A stretch of DNA of 64,000 nucleotides, taken from Draconibacterium halophilum (GTDB lineage: Bacteria; Bacteroidota; Bacteroidia; Bacteroidales; Prolixibacteraceae). The stretch spans positions 4,567,501 to 4,631,500 of the forward strand of contig NZ_CP048409.1 in assembly GCF_010448835.1 (NCBI RefSeq). Direction: 5' to 3'. The translations under genes were made by a program, and so were the position numbers. Position 1 is the first letter of the stretch. Every line of letters begins with the position of its first letter. The notes below the pieces were generated by a model. That model did not search any database and was not told the DNA's origin. It saw nothing but the letters and a program-made list of their open reading frames with translations. This document shows, in pieces, positions 26,297-36,380 of the stretch.

Positions 26297-28708
26297 TCAG
26301 TTCTTTTTGTTTACGCCCATCACATCCATCGACATTTGGCAGGCAATCATCTGTACGCCATTGTCCATCGCAGTTTGAAGCATGTCTTCCAGCGAATCCA
26401 CTTTTTTAGCCAGCATGCGTTTTTTCATCATTTTGGCGCCCACTCCCATCATGTTCATTTTCGAGAGTTTCAAATCGCCGGCATCTTTGGCCATCATCGA
26501 GCCAAACATTTTATCCATAAAATCTTTTTCTACCTGTGGTTTATCTGCTTTCTTAATCACATTTAATCCCCAAAAAGTAAAGAATAAAGTTACTTTGCGT
26601 CCCATTGCTACTGCACCATTTGCAATAACCAGCGATGCCAGCGCACGGTCCATATCGTCGCTAAAAACCACCATGGTTTTATTTTTGGCTGGAGCCGCAC
26701 TCGTTTTTGCGCTGCTCTCCTCTTGCTTTCTCCCTTTTTCAATCAGGGCTTTTACTTTGCCCTTTTCGGCCGAAACGGAAACCAGCTTGTTACCGGTCAT
26801 GTTGCACCACGATTTTACATCGTTCATAAAACCCATATCGGTAGCAATTTGCTCCAAACGCTCGCCGGGCTCTATGTTTTCAATCTCCTGTTTCAGCTTT
26901 AAAATTGGGCCGGGGCACTGCAAACCGCAAGCATCAACCTGAATGGTTTTTACGGGCGCGCCTTCAATTTCAAGCTGCCCATTATTGGCTTTCCCACGGT
27001 AAATATGGTCGTTTTTGGTAATGTAATTGGCTTCAAAAATATCTTCGTTACTTTGTTTGCAGATCGAGTGCTCGTACGTTTTGTATCCTCCGCTGAGGTT
27101 GTAAACTTCGCTAAAACCCGATTGTGTTAAAATCCGGCAGGCAATGTAGCCGCGTAGACCAACACCGCAGTAAACAATTATTTTTTTGTCTTTTGGCAGT
27201 TCATCCAAACGGCTGCGTAAATCGTCAACCGGAATATTTACCGAATCTTCAATGTGCCCCAGTTCATTTTCTGCTTCTGTACGTACATCGAGTAGTACAA
27301 TATTATCAGAGTGGAAGTTATGAATCTCATCCCAGCTTACAATTTTAAGTTTACCGCTAACAATATTCTCCGCCGCAAAACCAGCCTGGTTTACCGGATC
27401 TTTTGCCGATGAAAACGGCGGGGCGTAAGCGTGCTCAATGTCCTGCAAATCGTAAATACTACCACCTTGTTTCAGCACGGTGGCAATCAGGTCGATCCGT
27501 TTGTCAACACCTTCGTAACCAATCATCTGTGCTCCATACAATTTCCCGTTTTCAGGATGAAAAAGAATTTTGAGCGTGTAAGGCAAAGCATCGGGATAAT
27601 AGCCGGCATGCGATGCGCCGTGAATGATATTTGCTGTGTAAGGCATCATTTCATTCTTCAAAGTCTTTTCCGGAATTCCGGTGGATGCTACAGTAATATC
27701 AAATACCTTGGCAATAGCTGTAGCAATTGCTCCTTTGTATTTTCGTTTATTTCCACCAGCAATATTATCGGCTACAATACGACCTTGTTTGTTGGCCGGA
27801 CCAGCAAGATAAATGTTACTTAACTTTCCGGTAATCGGATGCGGGAAAGCCATGGCATCACCTAGAACGTATATATTTTTATCGTTACTCAGCAAATATT
27901 CGTTGGCAATTATTCCGCCATTTGGTGCTAAATCCAATCCGGCTTCGCGCGCCAGTTTGTTTTCCGGTTTTACCCCAATCGATAAAATTACCAAATCAGT
28001 TTCAATCTGACGTCCCGATTGCAAGGTTACATTCAACACTCCATTTTCTCGTTTAAACGAAGTAACTCCGTCTTTTAAAAAGAATTCAACTTGTTTGGTT
28101 TTAAGGTGCTGATGTACTACTGCCGCCATTTCGTAATCAAGCGGTGCCATTACCTGTTTGGCCATTTCCACAATAGACACTTTCATTCCCAGGTGATGCA
28201 GGTTTTCAGCCATTTCGAGCCCAATAAATCCGGCGCCAACCACAACCGCTCTTTTGGGTAAATTATCGTTGCAGTATGCTTTTACTTTATCGGTATCAGC
28301 AACATTACGCAAGGTAAAAATCGATGAATCTTTAATCCCCGAAATCGGTGGTTTAATTGGTTCTGCTCCCGGCGACAACACCAATTTGTCGTAAGTTTCG
28401 GTATACTCTTCGCCAGTTTGAACATTACGCACTATAACCGCTTGTTTCTCACGATCAATTTTTACTACTTCGTTAAAAATCCGCACTTCAACATTTAAAC
28501 GAGCTTTAAAACTTTCGGGTGTTTGTAAAAGCAGCTTTTCCCGCTCTTTAATAACATCTCCGATATAATAAGGTAATCCGCAGTTTGCATAAGAAATATG
28601 CGCTCCACGTTCAAACATTATGATCTCCGCCTGTTCGTCCAAACGCCGCAGTCTGGCAGCCACTGTTGCCCCACCGGCAACGCCTCCAATGATTAAATAT
28701 TTTGACAT
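26297..28708 (-). CDS. FAD-dependent CoA-disulfide/persulfide reductase fused to rhodanese, TusA and DsrE domains
   Basis: As read, the protein is 803 residues. Residues 1-445 form a CoA-disulfide-reductase-like flavoprotein (GGVAGGATVAARLRR, redox Cys43 in YANCGLPYY, NAD site VVVGAGFIGLEMAE). Residues about 460-550 are a rhodanese with Cys514 in VYCGVGLRGY. Residues about 590-660 are TusA with CGLQCPGP (Cys598), and about 685-803 a DsrE2-like domain with Cys790 in ACQMSMDVMG. Such fusions move sulfane sulfur from persulfides to carrier thiols in the cytoplasm. The tail looks frameshifted: one extra base at the C run 26316-26318 continues the frame as RKQKELMEGVEIGGVATYLE to a stop at 26220-26222 (829 residues), the normal DsrE ending. 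Confidence 0.9.
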   Translation of the reverse strand: MSKYLIIGGVAGGATVAARLRRLDEQAEIIMFERGAHISYANCGLPYYIGDVIKEREKLLLQTPESFKARLNVEVRIFNEVVKIDREKQAVIVRNVQTGEEYTETYDKLVLSPGAEPIKPPISGIKDSSIFTLRNVADTDKVKAYCNDNLPKRAVVVGAGFIGLEMAENLHHLGMKVSIVEMAKQVMAPLDYEMAAVVHQHLKTKQVEFFLKDGVTSFKRENGVLNVTLQSGRQIETDLVILSIGVKPENKLAREAGLDLAPNGGIIANEYLLSNDKNIYVLGDAMAFPHPITGKLSNIYLAGPANKQGRIVADNIAGGNKRKYKGAIATAIAKVFDITVASTGIPEKTLKNEMMPYTANIIHGASHAGYYPDALPYTLKILFHPENGKLYGAQMIGYEGVDKRIDLIATVLKQGGSIYDLQDIEHAYAPPFSSAKDPVNQAGFAAENIVSGKLKIVSWDEIHNFHSDNIVLLDVRTEAENELGHIEDSVNIPVDDLRSRLDELPKDKKIIVYCGVGLRGYIACRILTQSGFSEVYNLSGGYKTYEHSICKQSNEDIFEANYITKNDHIYRGKANNGQLEIEGAPVKTIQVDACGLQCPGPILKLKQEIENIEPGERLEQIATDMGFMNDVKSWCNMTGNKLVSVSAEKGKVKALIEKGRKQEESSAKTSAAPAKNKTMVVFSDDMDRALASLVIANGAVAMGRKVTLFFTFWGLNVIKKADKPQVEKDFMDKMFGSMMAKDAGDLKLSKMNMMGVGAKMMKKRMLAKKVDSLEDMLQTAMDNGVQMIACQMSMDVMGVNKKN

Positions 28709-28866
28709 ATCGTATTGTTATATATAAATATCTATATTAGTATAACACAAAAATATATATTTAACTTTTGCTCATAATGAATATTCCTTTGGGTTACGAT
28801 TAATTAACACAAACTTATCAGACAAAAATCATAATTAAAGAATCGGGGAAGAAGTAATAAAAACAA

Positions 28867-28902
28867 AAACTGCTCTTTCAGTTACAGTTGAAAGAGCAGT
28901 TT
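28867..28902 (-). terminator. Terminator downstream of the first M28 peptidase gene
   Basis: AAACTGCTCTTTCA and TGAAAGAGCAGTTT form a 14-bp perfect stem with an 8-nt loop, 30 nt past the stop codon on the reverse strand; the T-run is interrupted. Confidence 0.7.
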
Positions 28903-28931
28903 CCAGGAATAAAAAGAAAATAATATCGAGT

Positions 28932-30503
28932 TTATTTAATCGGTTTATCCACCACCAAACGTTTGCGCTGATTGGCCAATTTGTAGGCTACGGAAAACGC
29001 ATACTGCGTAACTCGTTTCATTTTGGTGTAATCAATTTTATCCAGTTCATCGGTAATTTGGTGATAATCGTCGTGCAAGCCGGTAGACAATCCAAGAATT
29101 GGCACACCATTTTTATAAAAATGGTAATAATCGCTGCGGGTTAAAAAAGCTTTAGTCAATTCATCGCTGGGAATAAGACCGAGGTCTTTGCAAACCGCAT
29201 CACTGAGATTCATGAGTTCAGTACTTTGTTTCCCTGAAATAATGTATAAGCCGTTAGGCCCGGCCAAAGTTTTAGATCCTGAATCAAGCACTTCGGGCTC
29301 TTTTTCAGCCGACCTTCCAACCATATCGAGATTAATATCAGCGAGTGTATTCGCCATTGGAAAAACCGGGTTTTGCGAATAATAATCGGAACCAAGTAAG
29401 CCTTTTTCTTCGCCGGTAACCCAGGCAAAAACAATACTCCGCTTTGGTTTCTTTTTCATGCTTTGAAAAGCTTCAGCAATTTCGAGCAAAGCAACAGTTC
29501 CTGTACCGTTGTCGTCGGCACCGTTGTATATAGCTCCTTCGCCATCAACTCCCAAATGATCGTAGTGTGCTGAAAAAACAATACATTCGTTCTTTAATTT
29601 CGGGTCGCTGCCTTCAACCACTGCAATAACGTTTTTGCCCTGTATTTTCTGAGTTGATTTTACTAATCTTATTTCTGATGTGAGGTTATTTAGGGCAAAA
29701 GATTTCGGTTTTTCACTTTCATTGATCTCTTTCTGCAGACCAGCCAACGTTTTTCCCGAAGCTTCCAGTATTTTATCGCCCAATTCTTCTGTTCCAAATA
29801 TCAACCTGATTGGGATCCGAAAAGTGCCTTTGGCTCCTTTTAATTGCAGGCTTCCGCCGGTAGCATATTTTCGTATACTTTCAATGTAGCCGGTGTTCGG
29901 ATTCATTGGATCGTTTACCAATACCAGGGCTTTGGCTCCCCCCATCATGGCTCTGGACATTTTTTTCATTTCAATATCCATTTCAGGATCTGCACCTGCC
30001 TTTACCTGTTCAAGGGTGCGCGTCATCACCAGCACAATTTTCCCTTTTAAATCCAGGTCTTTTGTGTCGTTATATTTTGTATCCTCGTTGTACCAGCCAT
30101 AACCGGCAAACACTATATTGCCCGAAATAGTGTCGTTTTTTGCAGGTCCTCCTAATGAGAATATATTTTTGGTTTCGTAGGTTGTTTTCCCATTTTCGTC
30201 TTCCAAACTTAACAAAGTCTGCTCGCTATCCGGTGTTACAGCTTCCATTTCAATGGTTTGAAAATAACCTTCAACTCCTGGTTTCAGGCCCATTTTCAGG
30301 CATTGTGCTTTCAGGTAATCAGCAGCAAGATCAAGGCCCGGCACATCAGTAAAAAAATCGCGTCCTCGCATATTGTCGCTGGCAATAAATTCCAGATGTG
30401 CTCTCAGATCATTTTCGGTAATCGTCTGCAATTCCTTTTTTTGTGCTTTAGCCAAAAACGAAACTGCTACACAAAACAGGGTAAAAAGAAGTTTGGCGTT
30501 CAT
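28932..30503 (-). CDS. Secreted M28-family zinc aminopeptidase (copy 1)
   Basis: The ATG at 30503 gives 523 residues with a signal peptide ending SFLAKAQ; an upstream TTG start at 30530 would overlap the preceding gene. The protein has a PA insertion domain (about 140-290) and the M28 zinc site: FSAHYDHLG, YNGADDNGTGTVALLE, VTGEEKGLLGS, NLDMVGR and the late His in TGLHDDYHQITDELD. These peptidases trim N-terminal residues from peptides in the periplasm or outside. It lies 23 nt downstream of a second M28 gene of the same architecture, forming a tandem duplicate operon. Confidence 0.9.
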   Translation of the reverse strand: MNAKLLFTLFCVAVSFLAKAQKKELQTITENDLRAHLEFIASDNMRGRDFFTDVPGLDLAADYLKAQCLKMGLKPGVEGYFQTIEMEAVTPDSEQTLLSLEDENGKTTYETKNIFSLGGPAKNDTISGNIVFAGYGWYNEDTKYNDTKDLDLKGKIVLVMTRTLEQVKAGADPEMDIEMKKMSRAMMGGAKALVLVNDPMNPNTGYIESIRKYATGGSLQLKGAKGTFRIPIRLIFGTEELGDKILEASGKTLAGLQKEINESEKPKSFALNNLTSEIRLVKSTQKIQGKNVIAVVEGSDPKLKNECIVFSAHYDHLGVDGEGAIYNGADDNGTGTVALLEIAEAFQSMKKKPKRSIVFAWVTGEEKGLLGSDYYSQNPVFPMANTLADINLDMVGRSAEKEPEVLDSGSKTLAGPNGLYIISGKQSTELMNLSDAVCKDLGLIPSDELTKAFLTRSDYYHFYKNGVPILGLSTGLHDDYHQITDELDKIDYTKMKRVTQYAFSVAYKLANQRKRLVVDKPIK

Positions 30504-30526
30504 GTTTTTTGGTTTGATATATTTCT

Positions 30527-32059
30527 TCAAAATTCAATATCTTCTTTGTTAGCCAATTCCAAACCTACTAAAAAGCAGAGATCGGCAACTCGCTTTATTT
30601 TTGTAAAGTTTATTCTTTCTATTTCATCGCCAACCTTGTGGTAATCGGCATGATAACCGGTGGCATAGTTTAAAACCGGCACACCGTACTTATGAAAATG
30701 ATAGTGATCGCTGGCACGCAGAAAACGTTCTTTCGGCAAACTGGTATCAGGAACCAAACCCAACCCGGCACATTGTGCAGCATTAATTTCAGCCAATTCG
30801 GGCCAAACATCATTTGATAGTGTATATAAGCCATCAAAATCTTTCACTTTTTTAGGCGAATCTTTCCAAACATCGTCGCGCGGACCATCGTAAACGCGCC
30901 CCACCATATCGAGGTTTATGGAAGCAACAGTTTTTTCCAATGGGAAAACCGGATGATCGCAATAATAACTGGAACCAAAATGCCCTTTTTCCTCGCAGGT
31001 TACCCACAAAAATACGATACTTCGTTTTGGTTTTTCTTCTAAAGAAGCAAAAGCCTCGGCTACTTCCATTATGGCCGCAGTTCCCGAACCATTGTCGTCG
31101 GCACCGTTGTACACATCACCATCTTTACCAATGCCCAGGTGATCGTAATGTGCCATAAAAACTATGTATTCATTTTTTAATACCGGATCAGATCCTTCGA
31201 TGTAAGCAATAACATTTTTCCCCTCCAGCACTTCCGGCTCTGCACCAATTTTAATGCTCAATGTTTCTGCAACTTTCGTAACAGCTTCCGATCCGGCAAC
31301 CACCTTTCCCAGGTATTTTTCATATGGTCCTTTTTTACCTAATAAGGCATCGGCAACTTTTGGCGTTGCCAACAAAACGGCAGGTTGTAAAGTACCGTCG
31401 TCCTTTTTCACACTGTAACCCGCACGGTTCATCCAGGCTTGTAATTTGTTGAATGTTTTATTTTCGGTGTCTTTCGGATTGGTAATTATCAGCAATGCTT
31501 TTGGTTGTTTTCCCATAATAGCATGTATTTTTGTGCGCTCCATACGGTTCTGCCATTCAAATGCCTCTGCACCGGAAAACGATTCGGCATTTCCCTGCGC
31601 AACAATTACTACCTTATCTTTTAGTTCCCGTGATTCAATATTATCGCCAAAACCAATAAAAACAACCGGTTCTTCATGCATACTAAAAACCCCCGGCGCC
31701 TGATTGATCTTTACCAATTTTTTTGATCGGAAAACCGACTTTCCTTTTTTGTTCTTCACTTCAATAAAACCATTGGTACCGGGTGCTGTGTGCAAAATTG
31801 GTACTGGCTGAAAATAATTTTCCACCGCCGGTTTTAGCCCGATTTCTTTGGCATAACCGGCCAGGTAGTTTGCCGTAATTTCCAGGCCGTCCACTTCAGT
31901 GCCAAGACTTCTTCCCTGTAATTCATCAGAAGAAATGAATGTAAGGTATTCTTTCAAATCAGGAATATCAATTTTTGACAGTGCCGCAGGCTGTGCATTG
32001 GCCGAAAACAGAAACATCAACAAGCTAAAATAAATAAGTACAGTTTTACGTATTAACAT
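30527..32059 (-). CDS. Secreted M28-family zinc aminopeptidase (copy 2)
   Basis: This 510-residue paralogue of the next gene has a signal peptide (IYFSLLMFLFSANAQ). The zinc-site motifs are FMAHYDHLG, YNGADDNGSGTAAIMEVAEAF, VTCEEKGHFGS, NLDMVGR and YATGYHADYHKVGDEIE. Like copy 1 it has a PA-type insertion with PKALLIITNPKD. It is the promoter-proximal gene of the tandem pair. The two copies differ in the PA region and around the substrate pocket (TCEE versus TGEE), so they may differ in specificity; that is inference. Confidence 0.9.
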   Translation of the reverse strand: MLIRKTVLIYFSLLMFLFSANAQPAALSKIDIPDLKEYLTFISSDELQGRSLGTEVDGLEITANYLAGYAKEIGLKPAVENYFQPVPILHTAPGTNGFIEVKNKKGKSVFRSKKLVKINQAPGVFSMHEEPVVFIGFGDNIESRELKDKVVIVAQGNAESFSGAEAFEWQNRMERTKIHAIMGKQPKALLIITNPKDTENKTFNKLQAWMNRAGYSVKKDDGTLQPAVLLATPKVADALLGKKGPYEKYLGKVVAGSEAVTKVAETLSIKIGAEPEVLEGKNVIAYIEGSDPVLKNEYIVFMAHYDHLGIGKDGDVYNGADDNGSGTAAIMEVAEAFASLEEKPKRSIVFLWVTCEEKGHFGSSYYCDHPVFPLEKTVASINLDMVGRVYDGPRDDVWKDSPKKVKDFDGLYTLSNDVWPELAEINAAQCAGLGLVPDTSLPKERFLRASDHYHFHKYGVPVLNYATGYHADYHKVGDEIERINFTKIKRVADLCFLVGLELANKEDIEF

Positions 32060-32201
32060 ACGGATGATTTAATAAAATGAAGTAAATGTTATCTTTGTGT
32101 AAGGGCGAATTTAATAATTATGCCTGCACCAACAAGCCAGTAGTAACAATTTGAAATACATGAATGCGATTTTTTAACCATACTTCAAAATCTCAAGAAA
32201 A

Positions 32202-33670
32202 ATGAAGACAATCAAAACATTTTCCGCAATTCTTTTAACCGTTTCGTTAATATTACTTATTCCATCTTGTGCTGTAAATCCGGTTACCGGAAAAAAGCAA
32301 TTGATGTTTATGTCGGAAGAACAGGAGATTGCTTTGGGAGCACAATACGACCCAACTGTTATTTCAACATTCGGCTTGTATGATGACGAAGAGCTCTTAA
32401 ATTTTATAACAGAAAAGGGTACAGAGATAGGAAAAATCTCGCATCGCCCTGACTTGCAGTTTCACTTCAGGATATTGGATTCGCCGGTTGTAAATGCTTT
32501 TGCAGTGCCAGGGGTTATGTTTATTTTACGCGTGGAATTTTGGCCCAATTTAACAATGAAGCTGAACTGATTGGCGTATTAGGTCACGAAATAGGACACG
32601 TTACAGCACGTCATTCAGTTCAGCAGCAAACACGTCAACAAATCAGTCAGCTTGCCCTTGCTGCCGGAATGATAGCCGTTCCGGAAGTGGCACAGTTTGC
32701 CAACGAAGCAACGGCTGCCATGCAACTGTTGTTTTTGAGTTTTAGCCGCTCTAACGAACGCCAAGCCGACCGACTGGGTGTTGAATACTCGTCAAAAACA
32801 GGTTACGACGCCCACAAAATGGCCGACTTTTTTGAGGTACTGAACAGAATGCAAGGTGGAGGAGATGGCAGCAGTGCAGGCATTCCAATTTGGATGTCGA
32901 CTCACCCCGACCCGGGTGACAGAACTGTTGCCGTAAAGCAAAAAACCGAAGAATGGCAGGCAAAACTACCGTCGCAATCTTACTCAATTAACTCCGACGA
33001 ATATCTTGAGATGATTGATGGTATTGTATATGGCGAAGACCCCCGCCAAGGATTTGTTGAGAATAACATGTTCTATCATCCCGATCTGGCATTTCAATTT
33101 CCGATTCCTCAGAATTGGACGCTTATCAATTCGCCACTTCAGGTGCAAATCGTTCCTGAAGACAAGAATGGAGCTATGATATTTGAACTGTCGCAGGAAA
33201 AAGATGCCGATGCGGTTGCGCAAAAAACAATTTCCGAACTGCAACTTACACTAATCGATAAAAGCAATATTACAGTAAACGGGTTAAATGCAGTGTCAAC
33301 CCTTTCGGAGCAGGTTTCGCAAAACAATGGGGGACAAGAGCAGGTGTTAAAAATTCTGTCGTATTTTATCGAAAAAGATGGGATGGTTTTTACCTTTCAC
33401 GGGCTTTCGTTAAGCGATCAATTTAATGGTTATAAGCCAGCATTCGAGTCTACCATGAAAAGCTTTGCTCAACTTACCGATGCGTCAAAACTCACTATTC
33501 AACCCGATCGGATAAAAGTTATCTCAATCAACAGTGCATCTGTTTCGTTAAAAGATGCGTTTGATTATTACAAAGTTCCGCAAGATAAATTTCAAGAAAT
33601 GGCCCTACTGAATAACCGCGAACTAAGCGATGAATTGAAACGAGGAGATAGGATTAAAATTTTAGAATAA
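32202..33670 (+). pseudogene. M48-family metalloprotease lipoprotein, frameshifted
   Basis: The first part (32202-32570) starts with a lipoprotein signal (LLIPSCAVNPVTGKKQLMFM) and proceeds to VVNAFAVPG, then leaves the frame. The second part continues NNEAELIGVLGHEIGHVTARH, the zinc HExxH helix, with the third ligand region RQADRLGVEY and a C-terminal domain ending in a LysM-like segment (YYKVPQDKFQEMALLNNREL). One extra G in the run 32511-32514 joins them as PGGYVYFTRGILAQFNNEAE, the standard M48 sequence, giving 489 residues. The protein would be a periplasmic BepA/YggG-type protease. Either the gene is broken or the run was miscounted. Confidence 0.87.
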
Positions 33671-33698
33671 TAATTTTTAAAACAGAAAACGTTATAAC

Positions 33699-34187
33699 AT
33701 GAAAAAGAAACGACAAAAGATTGTATTGACAGTGGTATTGGCTTTTGCCGGAATGTTTATTGGAAATGCCCAGGAATTAGGGGTTCGTTTTGGCGATGTA
33801 TCGGCCGGAAGTGTGGCTATTGACGGAATATTTTCGACAGGAGAATTTAACCGCCTGCATGCCGATGTTTCGTTTGGCAACGGCATAGCTGCCGATCTGC
33901 TTTGGGACTTCCTTTACCGCCCGCTGGCCGACGAAGCTATAAACTGGTACATGGGAGTTGGCCCTTACCTGGCAATTCTGGATGAAGATGTGTATTACTC
34001 GGATGGAAGAAAAGACAACAAGACCAACTTTAACCTGGGAGCTGCTTTTGAAATTGGGCTGGAATACCGTTTTGTTGACATTCCGGTAGCACTGGGGCTT
34101 GATTACCGCCCCGCCCTTGAGGTTATTGACGAAACCAGTTTCCACTGGGGTGGATTTGGATTAAATATTCGCTACGTGTTTGACTAA
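33699..34187 (+). CDS. Small outer-membrane beta-barrel protein
   Basis: This 162-residue protein has a signal peptide ending IGNAQ followed by alternating hydrophobic/polar strands (GVRFGDVSAGSVAI, RLHADVSFGNGIAADLLWDF, AAFEIGLEYRF, LGLDYRPALEV) and a C-terminal GGFGLNIRYVFD. The aromatic terminal residue pattern is typical of outer-membrane barrels (about eight strands). Function unknown. It is 28 nt downstream of the M48 gene and is followed by a terminator, so the two are likely one transcript. Confidence 0.8.
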   Translation: MKKKRQKIVLTVVLAFAGMFIGNAQELGVRFGDVSAGSVAIDGIFSTGEFNRLHADVSFGNGIAADLLWDFLYRPLADEAINWYMGVGPYLAILDEDVYYSDGRKDNKTNFNLGAAFEIGLEYRFVDIPVALGLDYRPALEVIDETSFHWGGFGLNIRYVFD

Positions 34188-34208
34188 TACCAATGTAATA
34201 AACAAAAG

Positions 34209-34238
34209 AGGCTGCCGGGAATTCCGACAGCCTTTTTT
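34209..34238 (+). terminator. Terminator after the barrel-protein gene
   Basis: AGGCTGCCGG and CCGACAGCCT pair around GAATT, with a run of six T after the stem, 21 nt after the stop. Confidence 0.85.
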
Positions 34239-34335
34239 ATTGCCACTTTCGACTCATCCTTCACCAAATCCTTACATCAAGCTGATTCCCACCAACCTGT
34301 ATTTTAACAAGGATCCATAAAATACTGATTTTAAG

Positions 34336-34546
34336 GCTCCCTCAGGTGACTAAAGTCGGGTTCAAACGCGTTTTTTTCTGCCCTCAGGTGCTGGGGAAGG
34401 GTTCAAATACGTTTTTTTCCGTCTCCAGGTGAATGAAGTTCATTTCGAACGTATTTTATACCGCCCTCAGCTAACAGATGTAGGGTTCAAACGCGTTTTA
34501 TATGGTCCCTAGCTATCAGTTTTTGGCCTCAAACACATTTTCTACA
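34336..34546. repeat. Degenerate 42-bp tandem array 1 (five units)
   Basis: Five units start at 34336, 34380, 34421, 34463 and 34505, with lengths 44, 41, 42, 42 and 42. Each opens with G(C/T)(C/T)C(T)C-type sequence such as GCCCTCAG, has a variable middle of about 12-14 nt, then a conserved GGGTTCAAACGCGTTTT-like end. No open frame explains it. It lies between the barrel-protein terminator and the end of the GH5 gene. It is not a CRISPR, because neither unit nor spacer is exact. Confidence 0.75.
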
Positions 34547-34578
34547 GCCTTTATTGAGCTGCGTAAACGAACTTCCGG

Positions 34579-35843
34579 TTACGGTTCCATATCCATAGCC
34601 CGAATATAATCTTCGTTTATAGTGCACTTTGCCAGCTTCAGGTTAGAAATATAATCCAGCATCACTTTTCTGGCAAGTTCCTGGTCGGGGCGATTTTCGC
34701 GTACACCCTCAAAACTATCTCTTGGCCCTTCAGCAAAATCTACAATAACATCCCAATTTTCGGGTGTGGAAATGGTAACCATACAACGCGGGCTACCCAT
34801 TTTTTTATACGGCCAGTAGTGATAACCAATGTTATTCCTGATCATCAAACGTGTCCATGCAGCAATCCACTCATCGGTATTCTCGCCGGTTTCTCCCATA
34901 TAAATTGGCAGGTTCACCGAGTCGCGAAAATCAACAAAATCCTGAATATTTGCCTGCAGCGTATCAGTCCAGTAGCGGTGGCAGGTATACATGATTTTAT
35001 CGTCGAATTTTGAGTCGGTGAACACTTCGAAATTGCTGTTCCATTGTGCACCGCCCAGCAAAACAATGTGGTTGTTGTCCACCTCACGAATAGCTTCAAC
35101 AGTTTTCATATACAAAGGCTCCAGCTGTTTGTTCAGCATGGCCTCATCCTCTGGAAAATACGTGGCAATGGGTTCATTCAGCAAATCGTATCCCAAAATT
35201 AGTGGCTCGTTTTTATAACGATCGGCAATTTTTCGCCAAATTTCCACAAACAACTCCTGACTTTCTTCGCTCACCATCAACCACGGATAACCATAACTAT
35301 CGTCGATATTTGCACCGGTTTGTCCGCCGGGGCATCGTGCATATCCAAAATAATATATAACTCCGATTCGCGGCACCACTCCACCAAACTGTCGATGCGT
35401 GCAAAACCATCCTGATTGGAATAAAGCCCCATGTAATCCTCGTCGGTAAACAGTTTATAGTGAAAGGGCAAGCGAATAGAATTCACACCAGTGCTTTTTA
35501 TATAGCGAATATCCTCGCGGGTGATGTAATTATCTTTAAATTGTTTCCAGAATTCGTTGGTAAAATCGGGGCCAACCATTTCGCGAAACATTTCATCGAT
35601 AAGCCGGGCCGAACTGGTTTTTTGAAACTTAAACATGTAACCTTCCGGATTCAGCCAGTTGCCAAGGTTTATTCCCTGGATAAAGAATTTCTCTCCGTTG
35701 GGTGCGATCAAATCAGGCCCGTCAATGGTAATGAATTGTGTCGCATCTGCCTGAGGTTCTTCTTTTTGCTGCGCCGGTTGACAAGAAAACAGAATGGTAC
35801 TTAAAAACAGTACCCAAATTGAACGATGAATTTGTTTTTGCAT
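34579..35843 (-). pseudogene. GH5-family glycoside hydrolase lipoprotein, frameshifted
   Basis: The start at 35843 gives a lipoprotein signal (LFLSTILFSCQPAQ). GH5 landmarks follow in order: FIQGINLGNWLNPEGYMF, STGVNSIRLPFHYKLF, ELYIILDMHDAP, then after the break GGQTGANIDDSYGYPW, YDLLNEP (acid/base Glu), MYTCHRYW, PIYMGETGE (nucleophile Glu) and YHYWPYKK. The two halves are in different frames and overlap at 35277-35379. One extra C in the plus-strand run 35327-35328 restores DAPGGQTGAN and a 421-residue enzyme. It is a likely secreted beta-glucanase or related endo-glycosidase; specificity is not readable. Confidence 0.88.
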
Positions 35844-35944
35844 GGTATAGTTTAATTGGTTTGTGGTGAAAATAGTAATAATGTTGGGAAAGTAAAAAGC
35901 ATCTCACTATTTCTAAGGCGACAAAAAAAGCAAGTTATTAGTCA

Positions 35945-36150
35945 AGGACTAAAGTCCGGGATCTGTTCTAATTCACTAACCCCGGCATTAATGCCGGGGT
36001 TAAGCAATGTCTCCACCTTTGGACTTTAGTCTTTAATTCTCAATAAAACATTAGCGTTGAGCATTTTTACACCGTGGCTTTAGCCCGGTGATACAATGCG
36101 AATACTTGTTCCCGGCTTTAGCCTTTAAGCGAATTTTAAAGGCTAAAGCC
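35945..36150. repeat. REP-like palindrome cluster
   Basis: Three nested or adjacent inverted repeats lie in a gene-free stretch. A perfect 26-nt palindrome occupies 35977-36002 (core CCCCGGCATTAATGCCGGGG). Outer arms GGACTAAAGTCC (near 35947) and GGACTTTAGTC (near 36021) flank it. A hairpin of GGCTTTAGCCTTTAA with TTAAAGGCTAAAGCC spans 36114-36150. The repeated GGCTTTAGCC / GACTAAAGTC words look like REP elements of the kind mobilised by RAYT transposases; no transposase gene is in the window. Confidence 0.6.
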
Positions 36151-36380
36151 ATTCCTTTTCCTTATTAAAATGACACCAAGCTAAAGCATGGTGCAAAAAC
36201 TTATAACCACAGACCCCCTTTGGCAGGGATTGCAGCGACACCCTGTTGCAGACAAGCGACAGTTTTTGTTATTGGACGAAGGCGACAATGGGAGCCCGCG
36301 TACCAATTACAAAAACCAAGCTTGACAAAACCGGTAAAGCGAAAAGCCCGGCAGCCAACCAAAAGAAAATATTAGGTATA
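36151..36380. other. Gene-free spacer with no recognised coding content
   Basis: No convincing open frame. It contains CAGGGATTGCAGCGACACCCTG-like imperfect symmetry near 36223-36245 and otherwise unrecognised sequence. It continues the palindrome-rich zone that began at 35.9 kb and ends at the duplicated terminator hairpin. Confidence 0.5.

Noticed and set aside
34336..34546. Possible CRISPR array
   Set aside because: Units are degenerate along their whole length, there is no exact repeat of 24-37 bp with unique spacers, and no cas gene is near.
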